Positions 41,990 to 51,056 of a stretch of DNA of 64,000 bases are shown one piece after another. The position numbers and the translations under genes were made by a program. Position 1 is the first letter of the stretch, and the number at the start of each line of letters is the position of its first letter. The stretch is taken from positions 1 through 64,000 of the forward strand of contig NZ_MDZB01000098.1 of NCBI RefSeq assembly GCF_001816145.1. The letters run 5' to 3'. Source of the DNA: Hymenobacter lapidarius (lineage in GTDB: Bacteria; Bacteroidota; Bacteroidia; Cytophagales; Hymenobacteraceae). Under the pieces are notes generated by a model. It was not told the DNA's origin, searched no databases, and saw nothing but the letters and a program-made list of their open reading frames with translations.

Positions 41990-44728
41990 TTACTTGGCAA
42001 TGCTCACGCGGCTGGTCGTGTACTCGCTGCCGTTGCGCACCTGCAGGTAATAGATGCCGGGCGCGAGGCTGGTCAGGTCGAGCTTGTTGGTGTAGTTGTC
42101 GCGGGCCGAGCCCGAGTACACGCGCTGGCCGAGGGTGTTGGTCACCACTACATCGAGTGCGCCTTTGGCGTTGGCACCGCGGATTGAGAGGTCGAAACGG
42201 CCCGTGGTCGAAGGATTCGGGAATATGCTGATAGCGCGCAGCAGCGCCTCCGAGTTGGCCGAAACGGCCGTGGCGGTGATGGCGATGTCGTCGAGGTACA
42301 GGATGCCCTGGTTGGCGGCGCTCTTGACGCGGAAGCCTACGTACTGCGTGCCGGCCCCGGCGGGGAGCAAGGCTACTGCCGGCGTGGAAGTACCGTTGGC
42401 CAGTGCGTACGACGTGTTGGTGATGGCGGCGTTGGTGTACAGCACGTTGGTTTGAGCGGCTACCGTAGGAGCCGAGCCCGAGGTTACTTCCAGGCTTTCG
42501 GTGTAGGAAGAGGGGCTGTTGGCAATGCCCTCGCCGCGGTAGCGGAAGGATACTTGGTAGCGCGTGTTGGCCGCCAACGTCAGGGCGGGAGTAAAGAACC
42601 AATCGTTAGCCGCCACATTGCTCAGGGTCAGGCCATTGTAGCGAATGCTGCTGCTGCCCGAGTTGGGGTTAACTTTCGAAACGGCCCAGGTAGTGCCGTC
42701 GTTGTTGCCGTCCAGGGCCGTAAATCCGCAGGGGAGGGCCTGGCCAACGGGCAGGTTGTCGAAGTTTTCGGCGTAGGGGAACGCGGCAACCACCGTGGTG
42801 GCGGCGCAGCCCGTGCTGAAGTTGAGGGGGCCGGTGAGCAGGCTCGTGCCGCCGCCGGTGCAGTTGGTGCGCACGTACACTTGGTACAGGGTGCCGGGCT
42901 GCAGGCCGGTGATGGTGGCGGGGCTGCCGGTAGCCGTGACGGTGGTACCGCCCGTGGCCGGCTGAAACCCTACCGGGCCATAAATCAACTGGTAGCTGCC
43001 CGAGGTGGTGGCGTCGGTGAAGGAGATAACCGCGGTGGTGGGTGTCACGCTCGTTACGGCCAGGGCGGTAGGAGCTGCGCAGCTTGGCGCGGGCGCCAGG
43101 CCCACTTCAATGGCCAGGCGGCGGGTGAAGGTAGTAGCTGCCAAATCGGTCCATGGCGCGGAGCCGTTGGCCGAGATGTAGAAAGTAGTGGCCCGCAGGG
43201 GAACCTCATTCTGACTGAGAATGCCTACCCCAGGAGTCTCCAGCTCTTTCACGCCAACGTAAAATGAACCGGAAAGCTGCAAGGCGGGTAGGGCAACGGT
43301 AACATCGCCGCCAGCGGCCGTGCGATTTTGGGGCGGGGAAGAATAAATCAGGTTGCCGGGAACACCGCCCGTGCCTGCCGCATCGTGCACTACTACCTGG
43401 AAGGAAGTGGTATTATTGGCAATAGGGGCAAACGAAATCAAGGCATCTTTCAATACCACAGTGTTGGGTACGGTGTACTTCACGCTGAGCACGCCTCCTA
43501 CTGCTCCGTAGCTCAAGGCACCCGCGTTGGCGGGCTGGCCCTGGTCGATGTAGCTCAGGCGGTCGGCGGTGACAAGCTGTGTTACCGTGGCCGAATTGTT
43601 GATGTCGTTCTCATCGCTGGCCACGCTAACCTTAATGATGTTGGTGCCGGGGGTGAGTGTAGCCGGTAGCGCTGGGAATGCTACCGTGCCACGAGTGCCC
43701 ACGGGCAGGTTCACCGTCACCGTTTGGGTCAGGGTATTGGCACCCGTTATGTCTAGCGTGATGACAACGCCGTTTTGAGCAGTGGTGCCCAAATTCGATA
43801 CGAACGCCCGAATTTGCTGCGGTAGCGCACTCGGAGTAGCAATTTTGCCCAAGGTATAAACGGCCAATACTGCAACATCCTTCGCAAGGAGAACTGCTGG
43901 CGTGAAGCGGTACGTGCGGCCAGCATCAGGCCCAACCGAGCGTCGGAAATTGTGCGTGCTCGTGCCGTATTGCCCCGTAATAAAGACAGTAGTGGACCAA
44001 GCCGCCCCCGACTGGGTTTTGTTTCCCAAAACGGTTTGCCCGGTCGCGCTGCCCGAACCCTTTATGCCCACTGTGGGAAAGCGGGCTGTCTCGGTCCCGG
44101 TTGTTGCCGGCGTGGCCGCGCCGTACACAAACTCCACAACGTTGGAGGTTTGATATAGCTTTACCTGAAAAGAAAAATTGTCGTACTGCGCGGCACTACC
44201 GCCCGTCTTGTCGCGCACGTTCTTCCACTGGATGGTGCAGACCTGGTTGGGAGCCGTGCCCGTGGTCGTTACCCGGTATTCGGCTCCGCCCGACCCCGAT
44301 TCCAAATCGAAGTTAAACGGCATCAGCAAATTGACATCCGCCGCACTCGCACTCGAAATCGGGTCGATGCCAGGCAATTGGCCGTTTTCGTACTCGGCGT
44401 ACAAGTTGGCCACCGACGGAGCTGCATTGCCCAGCCGCATAACTCCGTTAGTGTTCAGTACAAACTGCGTGAAGTTCAGCCCGTTATAAGTAAAGGTGAA
44501 GCCAATAGACTGGGCGGCTGAGTTGGCATCGTCCGTGTTAGCAGTGGTGATGGCCGTGCCCGTAGTACCCAAGTCGGTGTAGGTGCCCGCGAGGTTGGTT
44601 GCATTGGACGCCGAGTAGTTGAGCGCCTGGGCTTGTGCCGCCACGGTAGTACTGCCCGCAAGTATGGCCGCCAAGCCAAGTTTTTGCAGGCAGCGAACCC
44701 ACGTTTCCCGAGTGTAAGTGTTTGTCAT
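41990..44728 (-). CDS. T9SS-secreted surface protein with FN3 domain
   Basis: A 912-residue protein with signal peptide (to AAQAQ, about 34). The N-terminal 250 residues form a lectin/jelly-roll-like beta region (SIGFTFTYNGLNFTQFVLNT). A CARDB-like segment (about 290-385), a central region (about 390-545) and a fibronectin type III domain (about 550-640, APTALAVTSVTPTTAVISF) follow. A MAM/CUB-like module (AFPYAENFDNLPVGQ) precedes the T9SS type A end (about 835-912; IFPNPSTTGRFDL). It lacks catalytic motifs and is probably an adhesin or matrix protein. Confidence 0.88.
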   Translation of the reverse strand: MTNTYTRETWVRCLQKLGLAAILAGSTTVAAQAQALNYSASNATNLAGTYTDLGTTGTAITTANTDDANSAAQSIGFTFTYNGLNFTQFVLNTNGVMRLGNAAPSVANLYAEYENGQLPGIDPISSASAADVNLLMPFNFDLESGSGGAEYRVTTTGTAPNQVCTIQWKNVRDKTGGSAAQYDNFSFQVKLYQTSNVVEFVYGAATPATTGTETARFPTVGIKGSGSATGQTVLGNKTQSGAAWSTTVFITGQYGTSTHNFRRSVGPDAGRTYRFTPAVLLAKDVAVLAVYTLGKIATPSALPQQIRAFVSNLGTTAQNGVVITLDITGANTLTQTVTVNLPVGTRGTVAFPALPATLTPGTNIIKVSVASDENDINNSATVTQLVTADRLSYIDQGQPANAGALSYGAVGGVLSVKYTVPNTVVLKDALISFAPIANNTTSFQVVVHDAAGTGGVPGNLIYSSPPQNRTAAGGDVTVALPALQLSGSFYVGVKELETPGVGILSQNEVPLRATTFYISANGSAPWTDLAATTFTRRLAIEVGLAPAPSCAAPTALAVTSVTPTTAVISFTDATTSGSYQLIYGPVGFQPATGGTTVTATGSPATITGLQPGTLYQVYVRTNCTGGGTSLLTGPLNFSTGCAATTVVAAFPYAENFDNLPVGQALPCGFTALDGNNDGTTWAVSKVNPNSGSSSIRYNGLTLSNVAANDWFFTPALTLAANTRYQVSFRYRGEGIANSPSSYTESLEVTSGSAPTVAAQTNVLYTNAAITNTSYALANGTSTPAVALLPAGAGTQYVGFRVKSAANQGILYLDDIAITATAVSANSEALLRAISIFPNPSTTGRFDLSIRGANAKGALDVVVTNTLGQRVYSGSARDNYTNKLDLTSLAPGIYYLQVRNGSEYTTSRVSIAK

Positions 44729-45195
44729 GTAAGAAAAAAAAGGAGAGAAAAAGAAGTAAGCGCGAAAATCGAGTCCAAAACTGCTCGTGCAACTATAAAA
44801 GTAGGTTGAATAGATGAATCGGACCTACAATATCTGGCTTTTTTACCAATTAACCAATACTTTATAACCATGAGCGGCAAAAATAAATAGTTATCTTATT
44901 CGGTGATAAGAGCAGGTTGTCGACGGATTAGAACTTAAGAGAATTAAAAGTGTAATCTGCAGTATGGGTAATATATTAGTTGTTGAATAGATATTCTATG
45001 GCGTAAACTAATGTTTTTGTGCCAGCCAATGGGGTGGTTGATGCGGTGGTATTATCTCGGTTCGGTTTCTGATAAAATTATACTTAATCCATAAGCGTGG
45101 CGCCCGAGGTAAGGGTGTGTAAGGACGTGCTTTATAATATTAATAGTTATATATTATGTGTCGCCTAGCCAGCACGCATAAAGCCTTTTGCTGAA
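44729..45195. other. AT-rich intergenic region
   Basis: About 470 bases upstream of the T9SS FN3 gene are much lower in GC than the genes and contain no supported coding sequence. They likely hold its promoter and leader. Confidence 0.5.
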
Positions 45196-45235
45196 ACCCC
45201 AAAAACAGCTACGCAGGTAGCTGGGTTTTTGGGGT
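45196..45235 (-). terminator. Terminator of the S1/P1 nuclease gene
   Basis: ACCCCAAAAAC-AGCTAC pairs with GTAGCT-GGGTTTTTGGGGT with a GG bulge. It stands nine bases past the stop codon on the minus strand. Confidence 0.75.
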
Positions 45236-45244
45236 AACTGCTTC

Positions 45245-46039
45245 CTAGTTGGCGAATGCCTCGTTCAGCACGCCCGCTAGGCGGATGCCGGCTTTGAGAA
45301 TCTGCTGCTCCACGGCGGGGGCAAAGGCCGGGTAGAAGCGGTAGTCAAACTTGGGGCTGGCGGCGGCAGCGGCATACGCCGGCGTGCACAGCTGGTAGGA
45401 CTCGAACAGCCAGATGGCCACGTCATCCTTCTGCCATTGCTTGATTTGGGCACGGGTGGCGCGGTCGTAAGCAACTGCCATTTCCGAGTAGGTGAAACCC
45501 GGGTACTCCACCAGGTCGCCGTCCCAGATGCTGTGCAGGTTGGTGTCGTGCCCGCGCCAGCTCACCGGAATGCCATTGCCGCCCCGGTCTTCGGCGCGGC
45601 CCACGTGCAGGGGCTGGTGCACGTCGCCCACCAGGTGCACCACAAATTTCAGGGCCTGCAGGCGTTCAGCGGCGGTCTTGCTTCGGTCTTGCAGGGTGCT
45701 GCGCATCAGCCGCAGGGCCGAGTAGGCATCGGTGGGTGCGGGCGCAGTGGTAGCGGTGAGCTGCGCCGTGAAAGCCGTCAGGTCGAGGCCGGCGGCTACG
45801 TTGAGGTAGTGCCACGGTCCCGTCTCCTTGTACTGCGGGTCGGAGCGGATTTCATCGGGCCAGGTACTCACCAGCGGCAGGGTCTCGGTGCCCAGCAGCC
45901 GGGCTATCTCGCGTTTGGCTTTGGCCGAGAGGTGGTTTTCGGCGATGCGGGCCACGGCCCGGTGGCCAGTGGTGCCCCAGGCAAAGGCGCTGCCCGGCGC
46001 ACACAGCAGCACCAGCAAGATAATACGTTTCAGAAACAT
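45245..46039 (-). CDS. S1/P1 nuclease family protein
   Basis: The 264-residue exported enzyme hydrolyses single-stranded nucleic acids or phosphomonoesters with three zinc ions. After the signal peptide the mature protein should begin at Trp (SAFA|WGTTGHRAV), whose backbone N binds zinc in this family. HYLNVAAG, FVVHLVGDVHQPLHVG and HDTNLHSIWDGDLVE give the His/Asp ligands in the expected order. ATG 46039 starts the signal exactly; the upstream 47 codons are dropped. It may help scavenge extracellular DNA phosphate. Confidence 0.93.
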   Translation of the reverse strand: MFLKRIILLVLLCAPGSAFAWGTTGHRAVARIAENHLSAKAKREIARLLGTETLPLVSTWPDEIRSDPQYKETGPWHYLNVAAGLDLTAFTAQLTATTAPAPTDAYSALRLMRSTLQDRSKTAAERLQALKFVVHLVGDVHQPLHVGRAEDRGGNGIPVSWRGHDTNLHSIWDGDLVEYPGFTYSEMAVAYDRATRAQIKQWQKDDVAIWLFESYQLCTPAYAAAAASPKFDYRFYPAFAPAVEQQILKAGIRLAGVLNEAFAN

Positions 46040-46096
46040 GGGAAGCGGAAGCAAATGAATAGTGGGCGGAAAAGACCCCCTGAAAAAGCGGGGCCA

Positions 46097-46104
46097 CAAA
46101 GCTA
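46097..46104 (-). promoter_or_regulatory. Possible -7 element of the nuclease gene
   Basis: On the minus strand TAGCTTTG matches the consensus, about 58 bases before the start. No good -33 element was found. Confidence 0.4.
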
Positions 46105-46196
46105 GAGCCGTTCGCGGCTTCGGCCGGTTTGCGGCCCCAGCGGCCAGCGGTGCGGTTGCATTTGCAAAATGTTTCGGCACAAATGGTTTGCTGCTG

Positions 46197-46204
46197 TAAA
46201 TTTG
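46197..46204 (+). promoter_or_regulatory. -7 element of the STAS-like gene
   Basis: TAAATTTG matches TAnnTTTG, 45 bases before the start codon. TTTC at 46172-46175, 21 bases upstream, is a partial -33 element. Confidence 0.6.
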
Positions 46205-46248
46205 TCTGCTCAGACACCCGCCACAGTGGGTGCTAATACAGAGCCGCT

Positions 46249-46677
46249 ATGCAGTTGGAAGTACTTGTTGAGTCCCCTTGGATATCCATCGGCTATGATG
46301 CCAAAAACCACTGGCTATACATGGATTGGCGGGGCGAGCACAACCAGGACACCACGCACGCTGCCTGCCTGCTGATGCTGCAAGCCCTGCAGGGCCGGCC
46401 GTGCGCTAAGATTCTGAACGATAATTCCAACATCACCCACACCACCATGACGCTCACGGAATGGGGCTTGCGGTGGCTGGAGGAAATGCGCAATGCCGGC
46501 CTGGAGTACATTGCCTGGGTGCTACCCAGCAGCTTGCTGGCCCGCCAGGCCGTGGAAAACACCGTGCATTACCTGGAAGCCCCCCAGGTGGGCACGTTCG
46601 ACGATGTGGCCTCGGCTTACGTATGGTTGCAGCAGCAGCAGCAGCAACCCGTGCCCCAGGCAGCGAGCCAAGCGTAG
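46249..46677 (+). CDS. STAS-like single-domain protein
   Basis: The 142-residue cytoplasmic protein alternates strands and helices: WISIGYDAKNHWLYMDWRGEH, ILNDNSNIT, LRWLEEMRNAGLEYIAWVLP and a last VGTFDDVASAYVWLQ followed by Gln-rich QQQQQQ. This resembles the small SpoIIAA/STAS-like proteins numerous in Hymenobacter, of unknown function. A broken relative is at 36681-37123. The GH43-type gene follows 50 bases on. Confidence 0.65.
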   Translation: MQLEVLVESPWISIGYDAKNHWLYMDWRGEHNQDTTHAACLLMLQALQGRPCAKILNDNSNITHTTMTLTEWGLRWLEEMRNAGLEYIAWVLPSSLLARQAVENTVHYLEAPQVGTFDDVASAYVWLQQQQQQPVPQAASQA

Positions 46678-46727
46678 CCCGGCTATGGCCCGGCGTTGGC
46701 GGCGGGCCTGCTTTTCACGCGGCGCTC

Positions 46728-47704
46728 ATGTACACCAACCCTGTCATCGACGACAATTTTCCGGACCCTGCCATCATCCGCACCCGCAGTGGCTGGTACT
46801 ACGCCTACGGCACCCAAACCAAGCGGGCCGGCGTCGTCATCAATCTGCAGGTGGCCCGCTCGGCGGATTTGATTAACTGGGAATACCTGGGCGAAGGCCT
46901 GCCTGAAAAGCCTAGTTGGGCCACCGAGAGCCAGAAAATATGGGCGCCGCACGTGAGCGAGCACCACGGGCGCTTTTACCTGTACTACTCGGCCCGGCCC
47001 AATGGCGCTGACCACTTCAGCCTGGCCGTGGCCGTGGCCGATGCGCCCGCTGGCCCGTTCCTAGACAGTGGCCAGCCGCTGCTGGCCGGCCCCGGCTTCA
47101 CCTGCATCGACCCCATGGCGTTTGATGACCCCGCCACCGGGCAGCGGCTGCTGTACTGGGGCTCGGGCTTTGGCCCCATCTGGGTGCAGGAGCTGGCCGA
47201 TGACCGCCTGGGCTTCCGAGCGGGCAGCGCGCCGCAGGCCCTTATTCACCCCAGCACCTCTCACGACCCCCGCGACTACACCGGCTGGTGGAAGCGGCCT
47301 GGGTGCACCAGCGTGCGGGCTGGTACTACCTTTTCTTTTCGGGCGACAACTGCTGTGGGCCCGAGGCTCACTACGCGGTGCTCGTGGCTCGGTCCCGCCA
47401 CGCCACCGGCCCCTTCGAGACGTATGCCGCTGCCACGGGCAACCCGCACACGGCCCTGCTGACCGCCAATGCGCATTGGCACGCCCCCGGCCACAACTGC
47501 GTGGTGACCGATGCCGCCGGGCAAGACTGGCTGGCCTGCCACGCCATCGACCCCCGCCAGCCCACCTTCGATGCCATCGACGATTCGGAGGGCCACTCGC
47601 GCCGCGTGCTGGTGCTCGATAAGCTGGACTATGCCGAGGGCTGGCCCGTGGTGGCGGGCAGCTCGCCTTCGCGGGAGCCCCGGCCCGCGCCAGTGGGTCG
47701 GTAG
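46728..47704 (+). pseudogene. GH43-like glycosidase gene with frameshift
   Basis: From MYTNPVIDDNFPDPAIIR (the GH43 N-terminal motif with catalytic-base Asp) the frame runs through SADLINWEYLG, WAPHVSEHHGRFYLYYSA and CIDPMAFDD, then leaves the family at 47283-47285. The next frame continues with VEAAWVHQRAGWYYLFFSG, where VEAAW should hold the general-acid Glu, to LDYAEGWPVV and the stop at 47704. One missing base (GG for GGG) would restore a 325-residue arabinanase/xylosidase-type protein. As it stands the five-bladed propeller is cut before the acid residue. No signal peptide is seen. Confidence 0.8.
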
Positions 47705-47882
47705 GCAGGTCGTGGTTTTACAATACGGGGCGGCTTGCGCGGCTTTCGGGTGTGGCAGTGGGCGGCCTACGCGGCGGTGTGAGGCAATTACAAGGACTTC
47801 ATTGCGCTATAATCAAGCTGAACAAAGCCAGGCCAGTCACTTTTCCGTAACTTGATTTGGGGGCCACACTTGATTCTTGATT

Positions 47883-50024
47883 ATGCCGTTTGCACTACCA
47901 TTTCTTCGGAATATCAGCCCTCGTTGGGTCCTCTCTTTCGTTTTAGGGCTAGCTAGCGCGCTGCCACTGCTGGCCCAGGCCCCGCTCCCCGACACGCATT
48001 GCCTGATGCTGCCCCTTGAGCCCGCCCGCCGCGCCCAGCAGTCGGGGTTGGTCGTCGAAGCCGAAGTTCTCACGGCGCAGGGCTTTTGGAACGCGGACCA
48101 CACCCGCTTATTCACCAGGCATCGCCTCCGGGTATTTTCCCTGTTGAAAGGCCAGGTAGCAGACACCACCGGCCTGGTGCTAATCACCGAAGGCGGTCGG
48201 CTAGACCTCGAGCAACAGGTATTAACCAACACGCTGCAACTCGTACCGGGCCAGCAAGGCGTGTTCTTTTTAACGCCGGCGCCGTGGTCCGGCCTGCCGG
48301 CCGTCGCTGGTAAAGCATGGACTCCTTTCGGCAGCGAGCAGGGATTCATTCAGTACAATACCGCCGAGGGCACGGCCACGGAGCCTTTTCGTCGGTACGC
48401 CGCTATCGATGGTGCTTTTTACAAAGAACTAACCCGGCACACGGGCCAAAACCGCCGGGTGCTGCGCGCCAACCCGGCCCTGTCTCCTGCCGTGCGTGCG
48501 GTGCAGCGGGGCACGCTCGCGCCCATAGTCACGGGCCTGGCTCCCCAGCAACTGCCCGCTGGCGCCGAGGCTGTGCTCACCATCAACGGCGACGGCTTCG
48601 GCAGCACCCGGGGCACCGGCTTTGTGGAGTTCCGCAACGCCGACGATGGCGGCGCCACCCGCGTAAAAGCCCGCGAGCGCGACTACCTCTCCTGGACCAA
48701 TACCCGCATCCAGGTGCGGGTGCCTTCTGCCGCCAACGGGGGCCAGCCCGTGAGCAACGGCCACCCGGCCGGCTCGGGCCCGGTGCGCGTGACCACCAGT
48801 GACCAGCAAAGCGGCGACAGCCCGAGCGCGGTGACCATCATCTACGCGCTGACCAATGTGGAAAGCACCGACGGCACCCTGCTCCAGCGTCCCAACCACA
48901 TTGCCCAAAACACCTCCGGCGGCATCACCTTTCGCTTCGGGCCCAATTTCACGGCCCGCGCCTCGGCGGCAGCTTCCTGGCAGCGCGCGCTGGCCACCTG
49001 GCGCTGCCAAACCGGAATGAACTGGGAGATGGGACCCGATTTCACTACCAACGCCATTGCTGAAGACGGCCAGAACGTGGTGGCCTTCGATACCGGTGCC
49101 GAACTGCCCGACCGCGTGCTGGGCCGCACCACTACCTACTATCGCGGCTGCTTTGCGCCCGGCGGCAGCCTGGTGTTCTGGGTGAAGGAAATCGATATAC
49201 AGTTTGACGACGCCGCCGTGTTTCAGTTTGGACCGGCCCCGGCCCTGAGCGCCCTCAATCAAATTGACTTCGAAACCGTGGCGGTGCACGAGTTGGGCCA
49301 CGCCCACCAGCTGAGCCACCTCATCCTGCCTGGCGCGGTGATGCACTTCGCCATCGGCCGCGGCCAGAACACCCGCGCCCTCAACCTACTCAGCGACGTG
49401 GCCGGCGGGCGGCAGGTGCTGCGCGCCCGCAGCTTCAAGAACCTGGGCTGCGGCGGACCGGCCATGCTGCCGGCCCCGCTCATCAGCTTCAATGCCCAAA
49501 ACACCACCGGCATTGGCGTCACCCTGAACTGGGCCACCCGAGACGAATGCTTCCTGAGCAGCTTCGCAGTGGAGCGCAGCACCGGTGCCGATACCACCGC
49601 GTGGGTGCGCTTGGGCACGGTGGCCACCAAGCCCGGCGGGGGGCAGTACCAGTTTTTCGATGCCCAGACGCCCGGCGGCCTGCTCTACTACCGCCTGCGC
49701 CTGCTGCGGCCCGACGGCTCCCTCGACAACGTGGCACCCGCCCTGATTACCACCCAAGGCGCCAGCGCCACGATTTCCATTTTCCCCAATCCCGTGGTCG
49801 GCACCGATATCCTGCGTGTGCAGTACCCCGCGGCTGTGGAAGGCAGCGTGGTTTTTCGCTTGTACGACGAGTTGGGGCGCCGGGTCAGGGTTACCGGTCT
49901 CAGCGTTGTAGCCGGGCTGAACCTGCTGCCGCTCGATATAACGGGCCTCCGCCCGGGCTTTTATATCCTGCGGTGGGAGGATGCGCAGGGCGGCATGGGC
50001 AGCCAAAAGTTTGTGCGGCAATAA
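47883..50024 (+). CDS. T9SS-secreted metzincin-like protease
   Basis: The 713-residue protein has a signal peptide (to LLAQA, about 33), an N-terminal beta region, an IPT/TIG domain (about 215-320; IVTGLAPQQLPAGAEAVLTI) and a matrixin-like domain. VAVHELGHAHQLSH (about 467-480) is HExxHxxxxxH, the metzincin zinc site, and VMHFAIGR about ten residues later fits the Met-turn. A beta domain (LNWATRDECFLSSFAVER) and a T9SS type A end (about 635-713; IFPNPVVGTDIL) follow. ATG 47883 is preferred to the TTG two codons before. Confidence 0.85.
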   Translation: MPFALPFLRNISPRWVLSFVLGLASALPLLAQAPLPDTHCLMLPLEPARRAQQSGLVVEAEVLTAQGFWNADHTRLFTRHRLRVFSLLKGQVADTTGLVLITEGGRLDLEQQVLTNTLQLVPGQQGVFFLTPAPWSGLPAVAGKAWTPFGSEQGFIQYNTAEGTATEPFRRYAAIDGAFYKELTRHTGQNRRVLRANPALSPAVRAVQRGTLAPIVTGLAPQQLPAGAEAVLTINGDGFGSTRGTGFVEFRNADDGGATRVKARERDYLSWTNTRIQVRVPSAANGGQPVSNGHPAGSGPVRVTTSDQQSGDSPSAVTIIYALTNVESTDGTLLQRPNHIAQNTSGGITFRFGPNFTARASAAASWQRALATWRCQTGMNWEMGPDFTTNAIAEDGQNVVAFDTGAELPDRVLGRTTTYYRGCFAPGGSLVFWVKEIDIQFDDAAVFQFGPAPALSALNQIDFETVAVHELGHAHQLSHLILPGAVMHFAIGRGQNTRALNLLSDVAGGRQVLRARSFKNLGCGGPAMLPAPLISFNAQNTTGIGVTLNWATRDECFLSSFAVERSTGADTTAWVRLGTVATKPGGGQYQFFDAQTPGGLLYYRLRLLRPDGSLDNVAPALITTQGASATISIFPNPVVGTDILRVQYPAAVEGSVVFRLYDELGRRVRVTGLSVVAGLNLLPLDITGLRPGFYILRWEDAQGGMGSQKFVRQ

Positions 50025-50051
50025 GGGCGCGCCCGCTCCCGGCCCGCGCCA

Positions 50052-50579
50052 CTAAAAGCTGCGCCCCGCTACCGAAATAGCTGCGGCTTCCGCGGCCGGG
50101 GCCACCACGTAACTGCTCAGTTGCGTGGCGTCGAGGTTGCCGTTCAGCCACTCGGTTTCTATGTTTGCGCCCAGCCTTTTGTAGAAGTTGATGGCCGGCT
50201 CGTTCCAGTCCAGCACCTGCCACTTGAGGCGCACGGCGCCGGTGGCGCGGGCCTCGGCCACCACGGCATCAAAGAGCAGCTTGCCCAGGCCGCCGCGCCG
50301 GGCGGCTTCCGTCACCACCAGGTCCTCTAGGTACAGCATTCGGCCCTTCCAGGTAGAGTACGCCGTGTAAAAGAGCGCAATGCCGATGATTTGAGTTTCG
50401 GGGTTTTCCAGCACGAAAAAACTGAAAATAGGAGCGGGGCCAAAGCCGTCGCGCTGCATATCGGCCAGGGTGTTGGTCACGGCGTCGGGGGCCCGCTCGT
50501 ACATGGCCAGCTCCTGAATGAGGGCCAGCACCTGAGGCAAATCGGCCTCCATGCCGCGGCGCAAGGTATAGTTAGTCAT
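50052..50579 (-). CDS. GNAT N-acetyltransferase, diamine-type
   Basis: The 175-residue enzyme looks like the spermidine/thialysine acetyltransferase group: LRRGMEADLPQVLALIQELAM at the start, FVLENPETQIIGIALFY, YLEDLVVTEAARRGGLGKLL (the acetyl-CoA loop), WQVLDWNEPAINFYKRLGA. ATG 50579 begins the conserved part. The acetyl acceptor may be a polyamine or lysine analogue. A small palindrome lies 50 bases upstream. Confidence 0.9.
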   Translation of the reverse strand: MTNYTLRRGMEADLPQVLALIQELAMYERAPDAVTNTLADMQRDGFGPAPIFSFFVLENPETQIIGIALFYTAYSTWKGRMLYLEDLVVTEAARRGGLGKLLFDAVVAEARATGAVRLKWQVLDWNEPAINFYKRLGANIETEWLNGNLDATQLSSYVVAPAAEAAAISVAGRSF

Positions 50580-50630
50580 CGGTTGGGTGCAGGAGCTGGA
50601 AAAGGTGAAACGTAACAAAATGATACAAAA

Positions 50631-50674
50631 ATGAGCAATGAAAAACGCCTCATCCGGCACCGTTCATTGCTCAT
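50631..50674. repeat. Small inverted repeat
   Basis: ATGAGCAATGAA (50631-50642) and TTCATTGCTCAT (50663-50674) are perfect inverted copies around a 20-base loop, between the GNAT and lipoprotein genes. Confidence 0.8.
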
Positions 50675-50696
50675 TCATAACTGCAGGCTGCCTGAA

Positions 50697-50927
50697 TTAC
50701 ATCTGGGGCTGCATTTTCTTGATGTCCTCGGTGGCATTCACGGAGTTCAGCTCCCGGTACTGCTCGGGCTGCTTGGCACCGGCGGTGGTGTCGGGGGCCG
50801 GGGGCAGCGGGGGCAGCGCGTTGGTGGCAATGTCTTCTTCCGTTTCGCCGGTAGATGGGCCACAGGAGGGCAACGTGAAGGAAAGCAGGGCAGCGGCCAG
50901 CAGGCCGGGGAAAAGCGTTTTTTTCAT
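50697..50927 (-). CDS. Small hypothetical lipoprotein
   Basis: A 76-residue product with lipobox FTLPSC (Cys22) and a Pro/Ala/Thr-rich, acidic mature part (EEDIATNALPPLPPAPDTTAG). It is short and of unknown role; the clear lipoprotein signal supports the call. Confidence 0.65.
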   Translation of the reverse strand: MKKTLFPGLLAAALLSFTLPSCGPSTGETEEDIATNALPPLPPAPDTTAGAKQPEQYRELNSVNATEDIKKMQPQM

Positions 50928-51056
50928 GTGTGGGAAAACGAATTGGGGCGCAAGTTACGCACGGAGTGCGGCTTGCGATGCGAGAAATTGCAGGCTGTCC
51001 TACGGGGAATTGCGGCCGGCCGTTGGGCTGGATAGGCACTGCGCGGTTGAGGGCGC

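Noticed and set aside
41671..42000. 109-codon minus-strand frame in the leader of the M36 gene
   Set aside because: It spans a tandem duplication and both gene ends, with no recognisable protein features.
46630..46650. CAG repeat encoding QQQQQQ at the end of the STAS-like protein
   Set aside because: Six glutamines are too few to call a functional repeat; it may vary in length but nothing else supports a role.
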